64,000 nt of DNA from an uncultured Lachnospiraceae bacterium. GTDB taxonomy: Bacteria > Bacillota > Clostridia > Lachnospirales > Lachnospiraceae. Within the stretch, counting starts at the first letter, position 1; each line of letters opens with the position of its first letter. Under the pieces are notes generated by a model. The model saw only the letters and a list, made by a program, of their open reading frames with translations, was not told where the DNA came from and made no database searches. Positions 11,401 through 19,968 of the stretch are shown piece after piece. The translations under genes were made by a program, and so were the position numbers. Where the stretch lies: assembly GCA_934309145.1 (NCBI GenBank), contig CAKRCW010000002.1:274818-338817 (forward strand), written 5' to 3'.

Positions 11401-11997
11401 CTTAGCCTTAGCTACAGACAGTGTTAAAGCACGCTTCTTATGTACATAAACAAGGAATTCCTCCAAAGCCTGATTAACTGAATGACTCTCAAGCAGACTC
11501 GCATAAATACGATTAATCATAGGATCCTTGTTAATAAAGGTTCTCTTAAAGTCATCTCTCGTAAATACGCGGACAGCCTCGCCCCAGTTACTCTCTGCCA
11601 AGGTTGCAAACTTAAACAAATCATCTATCTTCTGGTCACCATACTTCACATATGGATTGGTGATATCGATATCATACATTATCTTAAATTCACCACCATC
11701 TGTGATGATGCTTATGTGTCCTTTATAATTCTTACCCGCCTCAAGACAGGTAGCATCAAATGTGTACTTAACATCAAAGCTTCTATTAATATATGTATGA
11801 TTCTCAAACCTTAACATATATCTGCTGTCGTAAACCATCGCCTTTATTATGTGGTCGTTAGTGCTGTTTACAGAAAAACTTCCCTCGTATACCGTACCGG
11901 ATTCAATATTTAATTTTAAGAACTTCTCAGAGATTTCAACCTCAGGTCTGTCAACCTGAAATTCTCCCTTCGCATAATGTTCTACAATCCCTTTCAT
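8431..11997 (-). CDS. Giant uncharacterised protein (DUF5717-like)
   Basis: This 1188-residue protein leads the four-gene cassette. Its first ~330 residues are beta-rich with two Ig-like stretches (residues about 15-120 and 220-310). The next ~600 are helical and repeat-like, resembling an alpha-solenoid, and the last ~250 are mixed again. No signal peptide or membrane helix is seen. It resembles proteins I recall as DUF5717, known almost only from Lachnospiraceae; function is unknown. I start it at the ATG at 11997 (MKGIVEHYAKGEF) because GGAGG lies 5 bases upstream. The longer reading needs a TTG that overlaps that Shine-Dalgarno. A 35-base gap leads to the actin-like gene. Confidence 0.75.
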   Translation of the reverse strand: MKGIVEHYAKGEFQVDRPEVEISEKFLKLNIESGTVYEGSFSVNSTNDHIIKAMVYDSRYMLRFENHTYINRSFDVKYTFDATCLEAGKNYKGHISIITDGGEFKIMYDIDITNPYVKYGDQKIDDLFKFATLAESNWGEAVRVFTRDDFKRTFINKDPMINRIYASLLESHSVNQALEEFLVYVHKKRALTLSVAKAKINVEMPTELSKISIDISKNTWGYTNSTVRSLADFIIPSRKNIVSSDFCANMFALDVLISPENIPDGVTSGKIVIENIYQKIEIEIALSKPQSKTAISPRSNNRNHTVKTNLSKLTHAYLDYRMDRLPLKEYVARSQFAFGNLARYVPEEDLYRIGIMHMNIMQGEYVKVEQEFLRIDADVDNAKMDPRQECYYGYLKALLKKDSETIEKARNLIKRNFRTQDDKIFYFWLLLFLDDTYANDPMALYREIGNLYDNGYNSCIMYLELCELWNNNPLLLKKITDLEITTVRWGLRHKYISDEVIEEFIRLAGTFKEFDTKIFGIMEAIYDKSKNVEVLKSICSMLISANKLENKYHRFYRDAVECSLKFIGLNECFVKSMNFSRYDLIPQSVLMYLNYKNTLNEQELAYLYANVIYNKAQHMKVYHEYSVTMQDFMENMIIKGKVSDDLTVLYDEFLEPETVSPLYAGKLINIIFRRKLVCFNKGVRAVIITHQELEEVQRVPIINGEAYVEILSNTASIIFEDSEGNRYAGSIPYRLERIVDEKAYLDICCKYSPRDYRVLLYNYKKLGDFTYKKAIEVNAARDIVNCEEISYDYKQQAYLNIIEYYHENLDADVLVKYLGKLDIEYLNHANARTIIAYLVDMNMFDKAFQAVKLYGFDEIDSEELFRLADYGVEDSNGFLNEDLLAICVHLYKMGKVNERMLIYIMNHFKGDLDELANLFKIIRNSVKDVSLLAENTLAQMMFAMGNVEYIYDIFSAYYEGRSRGLVVKAFLRFTSRNYLILDEQIPGSIFNCLYLEIMKGNIDDEISKMALLSYFSKLDRYTEDQREWISDTVGRFMDAGKILPFYKSFKSFIKLPQDVFLKTYLIYKSEPGKQISVRYAFDTGSRQSLTYKTERVDEMIPGMYVKEFVVFHGERLVYSVDDDILGTSYVVESESLKTKEFNRRDRNRFEIINSMLVNQEMREDNELLETLDVYLNTVHLFEENLTLL

Positions 11998-12159
11998 GTG
12001 TTCCTCCAAGTCTATGTCATCTGTATATAATTTGTCCTTGCCATTATTCTAAGTGCAAATTATAATAATATAATAACACAAAGTAGATTATAACAGAAGT
12101 TTTCAAAATTTAAAAGACATATAAGGGGTTATTTATACAAATAAATGGAGGTATTAAAC
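11998..12159. promoter_or_regulatory. Divergent intergenic region with promoters of both flanking units
   Basis: This AT-rich gap separates the minus-strand cassette from the plus-strand aminotransferase. On the minus strand a TATAAT box (12087-12092) has only a weak -35 candidate about 16-17 bases upstream. On the plus strand GGAGG at 12147-12151 serves the ATG at 12160. No operator palindrome stands out. Confidence 0.45.
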
Positions 12160-13212
12160 ATGAATCATTCACAATTACGTCTTGAGCAGTATGAAACTGT
12201 GTTGTTTAACGCTAATCAGAACCCTCTTGGCGTTCCGGAATCCGTAACTAAGGTTCTCGAGGAGAACCTCGACGCAATAGGCAGATATCCAGTTGGCTAT
12301 TATGGCAAGCTTAAGGAATCTATCGGAGAGTATGTCTCCTGCAACCCGGAAAATATTATTCTCGGGAGCGGTTTTTCAGATTTACTGCGGCTTTTCACCG
12401 CACTCATCACACCTAAGAAGGCACTCGTTCCTATCCCATCATCCGATGATTACGAGAAGGTTCTGTCAATATTCGGATGTGACACAGCCTTCTATGAGCT
12501 CGAGGAGGCAAAGGATTATGTTCTTGATGTAAAAGATTTAATCAGCACATTGGACGATTCGTACGATATGGTTATACTCGGCAATCCAAACAATCCAACA
12601 TCACAGATTATATCAAGAGAGGACATGGAAACTCTTGCCGCTGCCTGCAAGCAGCTCGGTATATTCTTGGTTATCGATGAGATGTATATAGAATTCACAG
12701 AAAAATACGACGAGCTTACAGCTGTTCCTCTGACAGATGAATATGACAATATAGCTGTTTTAAGAGGTGTAACCAAATTCTTTGCAGTTCCAGGCTTAAG
12801 ACTTGCGTATGCGATAATGAACAATCCGGAATATATGTCCATAATCAACATAACCAATACCCCAGACAATATATCAACACTCACTGCGATAGCCTGCACT
12901 GAGCTGTTCAAGGATTTCTCATATGTTACACGCTCACGCTCACAGATATTCACAGAGAGAAACCTTATATATTCTGCAATGGTTACTAACAAGAATCTTA
13001 AACTTTATAAGCCTTATGCCAACTTCATGTTAGCCAAGCTTCTCAAGGAGGATGTCAGTGCATCATCTGTAGCTGCTAACTGCAATCTCAAGGGAATTAT
13101 AATCAAGAACTGCACTGATATACGTGGACTTGATGACAGATACATAAGATTCTGCTTTATGAACCCAAGGCAGAATGACTTACTTGTGAATACAATATTG
13201 GAGCAGCTTTAA
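12160..13212 (+). CDS. HisC-like class I/II aminotransferase
   Basis: This 350-residue PLP enzyme resembles histidinol-phosphate aminotransferase. It has the N-terminal LFNANQNPLGVP, the LGNPNNPTS motif, VIDEMYIEF with the PLP-facing aspartate, the probable PLP lysine in RGVTKFFAVPG, and arginines in PGLRLAYA. Family members transaminate histidinol phosphate or related phospho-amino acids (CobD-like threonine-phosphate decarboxylase is an alternative). No other his or cob gene is nearby, so the substrate is open. The start at 12160 is preferred over the in-frame ATG at 12145 because GGAGG lies 8 bases before it. Its last 33 bases overlap the convergent acyltransferase gene. Confidence 0.8.
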   Translation: MNHSQLRLEQYETVLFNANQNPLGVPESVTKVLEENLDAIGRYPVGYYGKLKESIGEYVSCNPENIILGSGFSDLLRLFTALITPKKALVPIPSSDDYEKVLSIFGCDTAFYELEEAKDYVLDVKDLISTLDDSYDMVILGNPNNPTSQIISREDMETLAAACKQLGIFLVIDEMYIEFTEKYDELTAVPLTDEYDNIAVLRGVTKFFAVPGLRLAYAIMNNPEYMSIINITNTPDNISTLTAIACTELFKDFSYVTRSRSQIFTERNLIYSAMVTNKNLKLYKPYANFMLAKLLKEDVSASSVAANCNLKGIIIKNCTDIRGLDDRYIRFCFMNPRQNDLLVNTILEQL

Positions 13213-14220
13213 GATACACCTTCTCACCATATCAATAGCAAGGCAGACGACAAACATAGCACCGACAGCCACCACCATATGTCCAAGCATATTTATAATT
13301 GGCATATTTACCATGGCCGGGATATTAAAATAAGACCAAAAGGCTCCTATAAACAAGCCGCAGGTATGCAATATGTACACGCCAAACACAGAGCCTGATA
13401 TGGTATTAATCACTTTGCTGTAGCCAATATTTATATTGTAAAATGCCAGAAACAGTGTTACCGCCTCAGCTATAACAAAGACGTTTGCATAGCTGGTATA
13501 ACCTGATGATATGTGCGCAAATGCGAAGTCACATAACACAAATGCCACATAACAGAGTGCATATAACCATTTGGATGATTTGGGAGGGTATTTTCTTAAG
13601 TACCCTCCTATAAAATACATCAAAACAAAATTAACTATTGTATACCCACTCATGCTTCCCTGAGTGGTAACTGTTCCCATTCCCGCAATTTCCGGACTTC
13701 CAAGCACAAGCTGTGCCAAAGTCTCCATCACAGTAGGATATACCGCAAACAACAACACAAGCGTTATAAGGCATTTCTTAAATTGCTCTTTGTCAAGATT
13801 ATCCATCAAAATATTGATGTAAGGCGATATGATATACAACACGCAGAACAATATAACAAACCAGTTGTTAGGTATCACATTGAATATAAAATCTCTCAGC
13901 GTAAACTCCGCCTGCTTTAGATAGAACACCTGAATAAGATATGAGACAAGCTTATATCCTGAAGTAAGGCCAATCAGTGATATTGGCTTTAGCATATTTC
14001 TCTTTTGTGTTCCCGATAAAAAATAGGCTGAGATGAGCACAAAGGTATCAACTGCACATATCGAAAATGCTTCAAACAGCTGTAACATTCTATAGTTTGT
14101 ACCAGACGCATTTGCAAATCCACCGCCCATCTCTCCGTTATTAAAATGAAGCACAATAACCATAACAATCAAAAGTATGCGCAGCAGCTCTATGTTTGAT
14201 TTTCTTACTTTCTTCTCCAT
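13180..14220 (-). CDS. Membrane acyltransferase (acyltransferase family 3)
   Basis: The 346-residue protein has about ten hydrophobic helices. It opens with RKSNIELLRILLIVMVIVLHF, the N-terminal helix with arginine and histidine typical of the OafA/YrhL acyltransferase-3 family. Such enzymes O-acetylate extracellular polysaccharides at the membrane. It is the most distal gene of the polysaccharide operon, 12 bases after the flippase, so acyl decoration of the same polymer is the likely role. Its 3' end overlaps the convergent aminotransferase by 33 bases, leaving no room for a conventional terminator. Confidence 0.82.
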   Translation of the reverse strand: MEKKVRKSNIELLRILLIVMVIVLHFNNGEMGGGFANASGTNYRMLQLFEAFSICAVDTFVLISAYFLSGTQKRNMLKPISLIGLTSGYKLVSYLIQVFYLKQAEFTLRDFIFNVIPNNWFVILFCVLYIISPYINILMDNLDKEQFKKCLITLVLLFAVYPTVMETLAQLVLGSPEIAGMGTVTTQGSMSGYTIVNFVLMYFIGGYLRKYPPKSSKWLYALCYVAFVLCDFAFAHISSGYTSYANVFVIAEAVTLFLAFYNINIGYSKVINTISGSVFGVYILHTCGLFIGAFWSYFNIPAMVNMPIINMLGHMVVAVGAMFVVCLAIDMVRRCILKLLQYCIHK

Positions 14221-14232
14221 ATGTTCTATCCC

Positions 14233-15741
14233 TTATTTTTTTCTGATATAGTCTCTCACCATGCTAAATGCAACCTTAGTCTCGTGTATATCTATAACAC
14301 TTAACACAAGAGTATACACTAATATACTTGCAACTCCTATAACCACGCCGGCAAGGCATAGCTTAGGATAAGTACCAAAGCAGGCCAGGTCTGCTGGCAC
14401 CAGCCACACGACAAGTCCAAATACCGCAAATGAGGCAATCCACCTCTTGTATGTCTTAAGTGGCGAACCCGGCAACAGATATTTGTATACATATAATATT
14501 ATGTCATTTGTTCTGTAAATTGACGCAACTATAGTTCCGAGAAGTGCTCCCGGTATTCCTAGCTTCCAGATTCCTATAACTGACACAGCTATGTTAATAG
14601 AAGACTCAAGTATTGCACGCCACTGTGTCTGCCTGAAATGTCCCGCATAATTAATAAGATTATTTGCAGCCATTCTTCCGTATGCAAGCAGCGGTGTTAA
14701 TACAAACAACAGCGGATAATAGCTGTATATATATTTAACATCATTTATCTGTGCTGTATATAATTTCATAAATGGTAGTATAAGTATATATATCGTTGTC
14801 ATTACAGCAAATACAAGTATCATATACAATATTTCAAATATATGGTGAAGCTCATAATAGTTCTTCTTATCCGTACTGTATCTCTGACCCAGCATAAATC
14901 CGAAGCCCGTGTCAACCTGCTGTATCATGGTTGTAGCCATACTTATTACCATATTGTACATTGTATATATACTTACTATCTTCAAATCCTGAATAATGAA
15001 TGTAAGGAGCAATGTATCTGTGTTATTGAAGATAAGACTTGATACCTGATGAACTAATGTTGCATTTTTCTGAGATATCGCTTCATCATCCGGTGTTACA
15101 GTTAAATCAAGCCATCTGTACTTCTTGTGTATATATACCCCATATATCAACATCTGTAATATGTTGATTACAAAAAATGAGAACTGAACAGCAAGAACGT
15201 TGTAACCCATAAGAAGCAAAACAACCTTGGCAAGACTTGTGAGTACATTTATAAGAGTTGTGATATTGATGGATATGTAGCTATATCCCTCAACCTGCAT
15301 AAGAATCTTATATTTGCCCTGATAAAAGAAATTAATACAGTTGCCAAATCCTCCAAAGAGAATAACAAGGACAACTGTCCAATATGGAATATCCGAATCA
15401 ACAAAAACAGGGTATGCAAAAGCGAGCACTGTAACAGCCAGTGCATAGAGATAACCTGTTTTCTTATAGAAATGGTGCGTGGCGGCCATTATTCCCTGTA
15501 TTTTTTCACGGTCATTATTAGCCACAGGTCCGTATAAAGCCTGAAGAGAAGCCACACCTACGCCCGCCTCAAGTAAGCTGAAGCAGGTAAATATCTGTGA
15601 AACTGAGGTCAGAAGTCCATTTACCTCTGAGCCATAGCTCACAAGTACAAGTCTGGGTATAACAAGACCAAGACATATAATAACTATCTGCCCTAGAAAT
15701 CCATATAAAACATTGAGTATGCCTTTTTTTGCGTCCTGCAT
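14233..15741 (-). CDS. Wzx-like polysaccharide flippase
   Basis: The 502-residue protein has 12 or more hydrophobic helices and the N-terminal layout of the MOP superfamily O-antigen/teichoic acid transporters (an IVIICLGLVIPRLVLVSYG helix, then EVNGLLTSVSQIF). Members move lipid-linked repeat units across the cytoplasmic membrane. Its neighbours are glycosyltransferases and sugar-nucleotide enzymes, which supports this. An SD GAGG is 7 bases from the ATG at 15741. Confidence 0.88.
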   Translation of the reverse strand: MQDAKKGILNVLYGFLGQIVIICLGLVIPRLVLVSYGSEVNGLLTSVSQIFTCFSLLEAGVGVASLQALYGPVANNDREKIQGIMAATHHFYKKTGYLYALAVTVLAFAYPVFVDSDIPYWTVVLVILFGGFGNCINFFYQGKYKILMQVEGYSYISINITTLINVLTSLAKVVLLLMGYNVLAVQFSFFVINILQMLIYGVYIHKKYRWLDLTVTPDDEAISQKNATLVHQVSSLIFNNTDTLLLTFIIQDLKIVSIYTMYNMVISMATTMIQQVDTGFGFMLGQRYSTDKKNYYELHHIFEILYMILVFAVMTTIYILILPFMKLYTAQINDVKYIYSYYPLLFVLTPLLAYGRMAANNLINYAGHFRQTQWRAILESSINIAVSVIGIWKLGIPGALLGTIVASIYRTNDIILYVYKYLLPGSPLKTYKRWIASFAVFGLVVWLVPADLACFGTYPKLCLAGVVIGVASILVYTLVLSVIDIHETKVAFSMVRDYIRKK

Positions 15742-15786
15742 ACCTACACCTCATCAATAATTCTAATCTGCATATCAGATATCAAT

Positions 15787-16269
15787 CTACAATAATATCT
15801 GATACCAGAGCAAACGACTGTCAAACTCCTCTGTCAAAAACTCTGGTTTTTCCACTCTCACAAAACCAACCTTTTCATACATTTTCTGAGCACGAATATT
15901 GTAATCATACACATCAAGATAAAGCATATCAAGCATAAGCTCCTCATGTGCTATCCTGAATAATTCCTCTGTTGCTTTTTTAGCAAAGCCTTTTCCTATA
16001 GCCTTACTTCTGCATGAGATGGCAAACTCTGCCCTCTTATCTGTGTAATTGATATTCTTAAGGCTTATGGTTCCCATATACTCATCCGTATCATCAACGA
16101 TTGCATAGTGGATATTGTCTTTATCTGTAGCACACGATGATATAAAGTCCTTACAATTATCTATAGTCATGTGCCTGAAATCTTTGCCAAGATTAGATGC
16201 TACATTGTCATCATGCATCCACTCCAGCATATACTCTGCATCCTTAAGTTCTAACTGTCTGAGTTTCAT
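15787..16269 (-). CDS. GNAT N-acetyltransferase, likely 3-amino sugar acetyltransferase
   Basis: This 160-residue GNAT protein (RimJ/RimL-like) shows the acetyl-CoA loop CRSKAIGKGFAKKATEEL and the terminal YDYNIRAQKMYEKVGF motif. It lies 17 bases after a DegT-family aminotransferase and in the same operon as a FdtA-like ketoisomerase. The natural reading is therefore a FdtD/QdtC-like N-acetylase finishing a dTDP-3-acetamido-3,6-dideoxyhexose. Known FdtC/QdtC enzymes are often left-handed beta-helix proteins, so this would be a different fold for the step. Start ATG 16269 is chosen for its GGAG six bases upstream. Confidence 0.75.
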   Translation of the reverse strand: MKLRQLELKDAEYMLEWMHDDNVASNLGKDFRHMTIDNCKDFISSCATDKDNIHYAIVDDTDEYMGTISLKNINYTDKRAEFAISCRSKAIGKGFAKKATEELFRIAHEELMLDMLYLDVYDYNIRAQKMYEKVGFVRVEKPEFLTEEFDSRLLWYQILL

Positions 16270-16286
16270 ATTAATCTCCAAAATAC

Positions 16287-17387
16287 CTAAAATCTATTTA
16301 TAGTATCAACAATATGCTTTTTCTCTTCCTCAGTCATTCCTACCCACAGAGGAAGTGATACCTCCTGTGATGCAAGTCTCTCTGCAACAGGATAATCACC
16401 CTGCTTATATCCAAGCTCCACATATCCTTCCTGCATATGTACAGGTATAGGATAATGTACAAGAGCCTTTATTCCATTATCATCAAGATACTTGATAAGC
16501 TCATCACGATTCTCTGTAAACACAGAATAAATGTGCCATACATGCTGTTCTGTCTCAGGATATACAGGAAGAGTTATCTTCGGATTATTGATGTGCTCTC
16601 TGTAATAGCCTGCTATCTCTCTTCTCTCCCTTGTCCACTCCTCAAGTCTAGTGAGTTTTACTCTCAATATAGCTGCCTGCAGTTCGTCAAGTCTAGAATT
16701 AAAGCCCTTATATATATGATGATATTTCTGCTCAGAGCCATAGTTTCTAAGTGCTCTTATCTTTCTTGCAAGCTCATCATCATTAGTTGTCACAGCACCT
16801 GCATCACCAAATGCACCAAGATTTTTTCCCGGATAGAAGCTAAAGCCTGCCGCATCGCCAAGCGAGCCAACGCGTTTTCCGTGCAACATAGCTCCATGAG
16901 CCTGTGCAGCGTCCTCGATAACACGGAGATTATGCTTCTTTGCTATCGCACATATGCTTTCCATGTCTGCAACTCTTCCGTACAAGTGAACAGCTATAAT
17001 AGCCTTAGTCTTATCTGTTATCTTCTCCTCTATCTTATCTACGTCAAGATGACAGGTTGATGCGTCAGCGTCCACAAGAACAGGAGTTGCCTGACAATAG
17101 CTCACTGCAAGCGCAGTTGCTATAAATGTATTGGCGGGAACTAACACCTCGTCCCCAGGACCTATTCCGTAAGCCGCAAGGATAAGATGAAGTGCATCTA
17201 ATCCATTTCCAACTCCTATGCAATGCTTGACATTGCAATAAGCAGCATACTCCTCCTCAAATTTCTGAAGCTCCTCGCCCATTATAAACCAATTACTGTC
17301 TATAACCTTCCTGACAGCAGCATCAAGCTCGTCCTTTATCTCATTATGAATGTAGCTTAAATCTGAATACGCTATTACATCCTTCAT
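16287..17387 (-). CDS. DegT/DnrJ/EryC1 sugar-nucleotide aminotransferase (FdtB/QdtB-like)
   Basis: The 366-residue PLP enzyme has the family features: GVGNGLDALHLIL, VIEDAAQAHGA, the PLP lysine in SFYPGKNLGAFGDAG, and NYGSEQKYHH with NSRLDELQAAIL. It aminates a keto-sugar nucleotide at the membrane-facing step of surface polysaccharide precursor synthesis. The FdtA-like protein two genes upstream produces a 3-keto dTDP-6-deoxyhexose, so transamination at C3 (Fuc3N or Qui3N) is inferred. RmlA/RmlB genes that would supply the substrate are not in the window. Confidence 0.88.
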   Translation of the reverse strand: MKDVIAYSDLSYIHNEIKDELDAAVRKVIDSNWFIMGEELQKFEEEYAAYCNVKHCIGVGNGLDALHLILAAYGIGPGDEVLVPANTFIATALAVSYCQATPVLVDADASTCHLDVDKIEEKITDKTKAIIAVHLYGRVADMESICAIAKKHNLRVIEDAAQAHGAMLHGKRVGSLGDAAGFSFYPGKNLGAFGDAGAVTTNDDELARKIRALRNYGSEQKYHHIYKGFNSRLDELQAAILRVKLTRLEEWTRERREIAGYYREHINNPKITLPVYPETEQHVWHIYSVFTENRDELIKYLDDNGIKALVHYPIPVHMQEGYVELGYKQGDYPVAERLASQEVSLPLWVGMTEEEKKHIVDTINRF

Positions 17388-17389
17388 AT

Positions 17390-18400
17390 TTAATCATCCT
17401 TTCTCGCATATCCTAACAGACATGCAACATATAGCTTTACAGCCAATATCCTGTTTCTCTTAAATACATCACCAAAGCCCTGTTTTTTCACCTTTTTGTA
17501 AAGCTTCATGCTGTATCTGGTGCATGACAGCAGGTAATCCCTCACTATATCGCATGCCACACCATAAGCATTGCCAGACCGGGAAACATCCGCTCCAAGC
17601 TTACCCGCAACTAATCGCATTGCATTAACATAATTATCAAAATTATCTTCACCTGCTTTGGCAAAAAGCAGGGCATCAGTATTTTTCTCATCAAGTCCAA
17701 GAGACTTAACATAATCTTTCCGTATCTCAACCGCCTGATTCGTAAGCTCCTGCTTACGCACGTTAGAGGTTGACTGACTGTATATGCGATATGCAATGAG
17801 AATGTCAGGCAGCAGAGCTATCTTTCCGTATTGTGAAATTCTTATTATGAACTGATAGTCCTCCGCAAGCTTTGCCGGACCATACATAAGCCCATTATCT
17901 CTGCACTCGTCACCGCGAAACATAATTGAGGAATGTGTGAAAAACATATTTCCAAAGCACAGACTAAACTTAAGCGTTTCGCTTGTGTACTCCCTGACAG
18001 GTAAAAAATCCGACTCCACATCATCTATTATGTTTTTTCTATATGAGCCACACATCACAGTGTCAGGATGCTCATCAAGGTATGCCACCTGTCTTGCAAA
18101 TCTGTCGGGATAGCTTATATCATCACAATCCATTATTGCAATATACTCTCCGCGGGCTTCTCCCATAGCACGGTTCTGTGTCTTGCAGAGCCCCATATTG
18201 TGCTCATTTTGAAGAAATCTTATTCTCTCGTCAGTATAGCCCTTCACAATGTCGACTGAGCCATCTGTAGAGCCATCATCTATAATAAGTAATTCATAAT
18301 CCTTATATGTCTGTGAAAGTATACTGTCAATCGCAGCCGAAAGATATTTTTCTCCATTATATACCTTCATAATCAGTGAAACCTTTGGTCTTTCGCTCAC
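17390..18400 (-). CDS. Family 2 glycosyltransferase
   Basis: The protein begins RPKVSLIMKVYNGEKYLSAAIDSILSQT and has DDGSTDGS and the metal-binding MDCDD motif, so it is a GT-A fold, GT2 family enzyme of about 336 residues. It adds a sugar to a lipid-linked repeat unit; donor and acceptor are unknown. The start is probably the GTG at 18400, because GGGAGG lies 8 bases upstream; the earlier GTG at 18409 overlaps that Shine-Dalgarno. It lies between the ketoisomerase and the aminotransferase genes. Confidence 0.85.
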   Translation of the reverse strand: MSERPKVSLIMKVYNGEKYLSAAIDSILSQTYKDYELLIIDDGSTDGSVDIVKGYTDERIRFLQNEHNMGLCKTQNRAMGEARGEYIAIMDCDDISYPDRFARQVAYLDEHPDTVMCGSYRKNIIDDVESDFLPVREYTSETLKFSLCFGNMFFTHSSIMFRGDECRDNGLMYGPAKLAEDYQFIIRISQYGKIALLPDILIAYRIYSQSTSNVRKQELTNQAVEIRKDYVKSLGLDEKNTDALLFAKAGEDNFDNYVNAMRLVAGKLGADVSRSGNAYGVACDIVRDYLLSCTRYSMKLYKKVKKQGFGDVFKRNRILAVKLYVACLLGYARKDD

Positions 18401-18424
18401 AGGTAACACCTCCCGTCTATACTC

Positions 18425-18832
18425 TTACTGCTTGTTCTTCTTCACAAATTCCAGAAACTCATCATAGTTTCTTATATAGTCCTCTTCCTTATAGTAGTCT
18501 GAGGCAAGCACCATAAGTACGGCATCAGGAGAAAAATCATACATCTCTCTCCATATATTATTGCTTATATATAAACCCTCATATGGTTTCTCAAGTGGAA
18601 CAATTTTCTTCTCCTCACCATTATCCATAAGTATCTTACATGAACCATGTATACATATAAGTATCTGTTCAAGGGACTTGTGTGCATGAAAGCCTCTTCT
18701 CACGCCCTCGCCCGTGTCGTACATATAATATACTCTCTTTATGCTAAATGGTATGTCCTTATTCTCCTCAAGAGCAACCAACTGACCTCTGTCGTCACCA
18801 TGTTGTTGAAAAGCGTATTTTACAACCTGCAT
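18425..18832 (-). CDS. FdtA/QdtA-like dTDP-4-keto-6-deoxyhexose 3,4-ketoisomerase
   Basis: This 135-residue single cupin has the family signature RRGFHAHKSLEQILICIHG, with histidines that act in proton transfer, and the typical start QQHGDDRGQLVALEE. Members convert dTDP-4-keto-6-deoxyglucose to the 3-keto isomer, which feeds a C3 aminotransferase. A DegT-family aminotransferase and an N-acetyltransferase follow in the same operon, completing a route to dTDP-Fuc3NAc or dTDP-Qui3NAc. Which isomer is formed cannot be read from the sequence. The ATG overlaps the stop of the GT4 gene (TAATG). Confidence 0.85.
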   Translation of the reverse strand: MQVVKYAFQQHGDDRGQLVALEENKDIPFSIKRVYYMYDTGEGVRRGFHAHKSLEQILICIHGSCKILMDNGEEKKIVPLEKPYEGLYISNNIWREMYDFSPDAVLMVLASDYYKEEDYIRNYDEFLEFVKKNKQ

Positions 18833-19968
18833 TAATCATTCCTCTTTTCCAGAATTTTATTGTACAGCTTCATGTACTGTTTGCTTATATTTCCTATCTC
18901 AAATGAGCTCTCCGCATATTCTCTAATCCATTTTCTGTCGTATTTATCAAGCGTATGTTTCATTTTCTCTATTCCCTGTGCTAATGCCTCGGCACTCTTC
19001 TTCTCCACTATTATTCCAGCTTTTTCAGGAACAAGTGAGTCAACGCCTCCCGAATTAGTTCCAAGCACAGGTTTCCCGAGAAGCATGGCCTCCTGAACTG
19101 AAACTCCACTGCACTCAAGCAAACTTGCCGACACGAAAAAGTCCATTTCATTTACTATCTCATAGAGTTTCTTTCTCTCACATCTTCCGTGGAACTCGCA
19201 TACATCATCTACGCCAAGCTCCTTTGCAAGATTCTCAAAATACTCCAGATACTCTCCACCACCTATATGATGCAAAAAAACTTTTTCGCCCTTGTTCTTA
19301 AGTATCTGCATGGCACCAAGCAAATACCTTAGTCCCTTTATCTCAAGGTCATATAGTACTGCCACTATTACAATATTCAAATATCCATCCTTGTAATACT
19401 TATGGGCTTCCTTCTCATAATCAGGCATTATAATCCCATTATATATGACATCAAAATCTAAACTTGGATAAACCGCAGACAGCTTTTGTCTGGAATCCTT
19501 AGATACACATATGTTAGCTGCGCTGTTTCCATAAGCTCTCTTAGAGTAAAAATGTCCAAGTCCCAGCTTGTCAACCCTGCTTAGCTCGATAGGATTGTGT
19601 TCTGTCACAACATATGGTATTGAGAATTTCTTAGCCAGACCTGCTGCATAATATCCTGCCGGATAAGCACAGTGAGCGTGTATTATGTCCGGCTTGAAAT
19701 CCTCGACGATATGTGCAAAGGTCTCCTCTATCTGCTTCGCAGTCTTATGCATACCCGTAATTCCTTCATAGTATCTGCTTCGATAGGTCTTTATACCCCA
19801 CTCGTCCTTACAGGTCTCATTCTCTTTTATCTGAGTGTCAAACGGATAATATATTGCAACATTGCAGTGCTTTGATAAATCCATTGACTGCTCATAGTGA
19901 AACACCCCCGCCTCAAGCTCAGGCATTCCCATAGGTGTATACCAAGAAACCATCATTAATACGTTCAT
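18832..19968 (-). CDS. Family 4 glycosyltransferase
   Basis: The 378-residue protein has the GT-B layout: an N-terminal MVSWYTPMGMPELEAGVF region, DIIHAHCAYPAGYYA, VTEHNPIELSRV and, in the C-terminal half, the nucleotide-sugar site ECSGVSVQEAMLLGKPVLGT. It is a retaining glycosyltransferase of the polysaccharide operon. The start at 19968 is supported by AGGAG 8 bases upstream and by an ATGA overlap with the stop of the preceding gene at 19965-19967. Confidence 0.88.
   Translation of the reverse strand: MNVLMMVSWYTPMGMPELEAGVFHYEQSMDLSKHCNVAIYYPFDTQIKENETCKDEWGIKTYRSRYYEGITGMHKTAKQIEETFAHIVEDFKPDIIHAHCAYPAGYYAAGLAKKFSIPYVVTEHNPIELSRVDKLGLGHFYSKRAYGNSAANICVSKDSRQKLSAVYPSLDFDVIYNGIIMPDYEKEAHKYYKDGYLNIVIVAVLYDLEIKGLRYLLGAMQILKNKGEKVFLHHIGGGEYLEYFENLAKELGVDDVCEFHGRCERKKLYEIVNEMDFFVSASLLECSGVSVQEAMLLGKPVLGTNSGGVDSLVPEKAGIIVEKKSAEALAQGIEKMKHTLDKYDRKWIREYAESSFEIGNISKQYMKLYNKILEKRND

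Noticed and set aside
16437..17060. 207-codon plus-strand frame opposite the DegT aminotransferase
   Set aside because: The aminotransferase motifs on the other strand are unambiguous; the opposite frame is a shadow without homology features.
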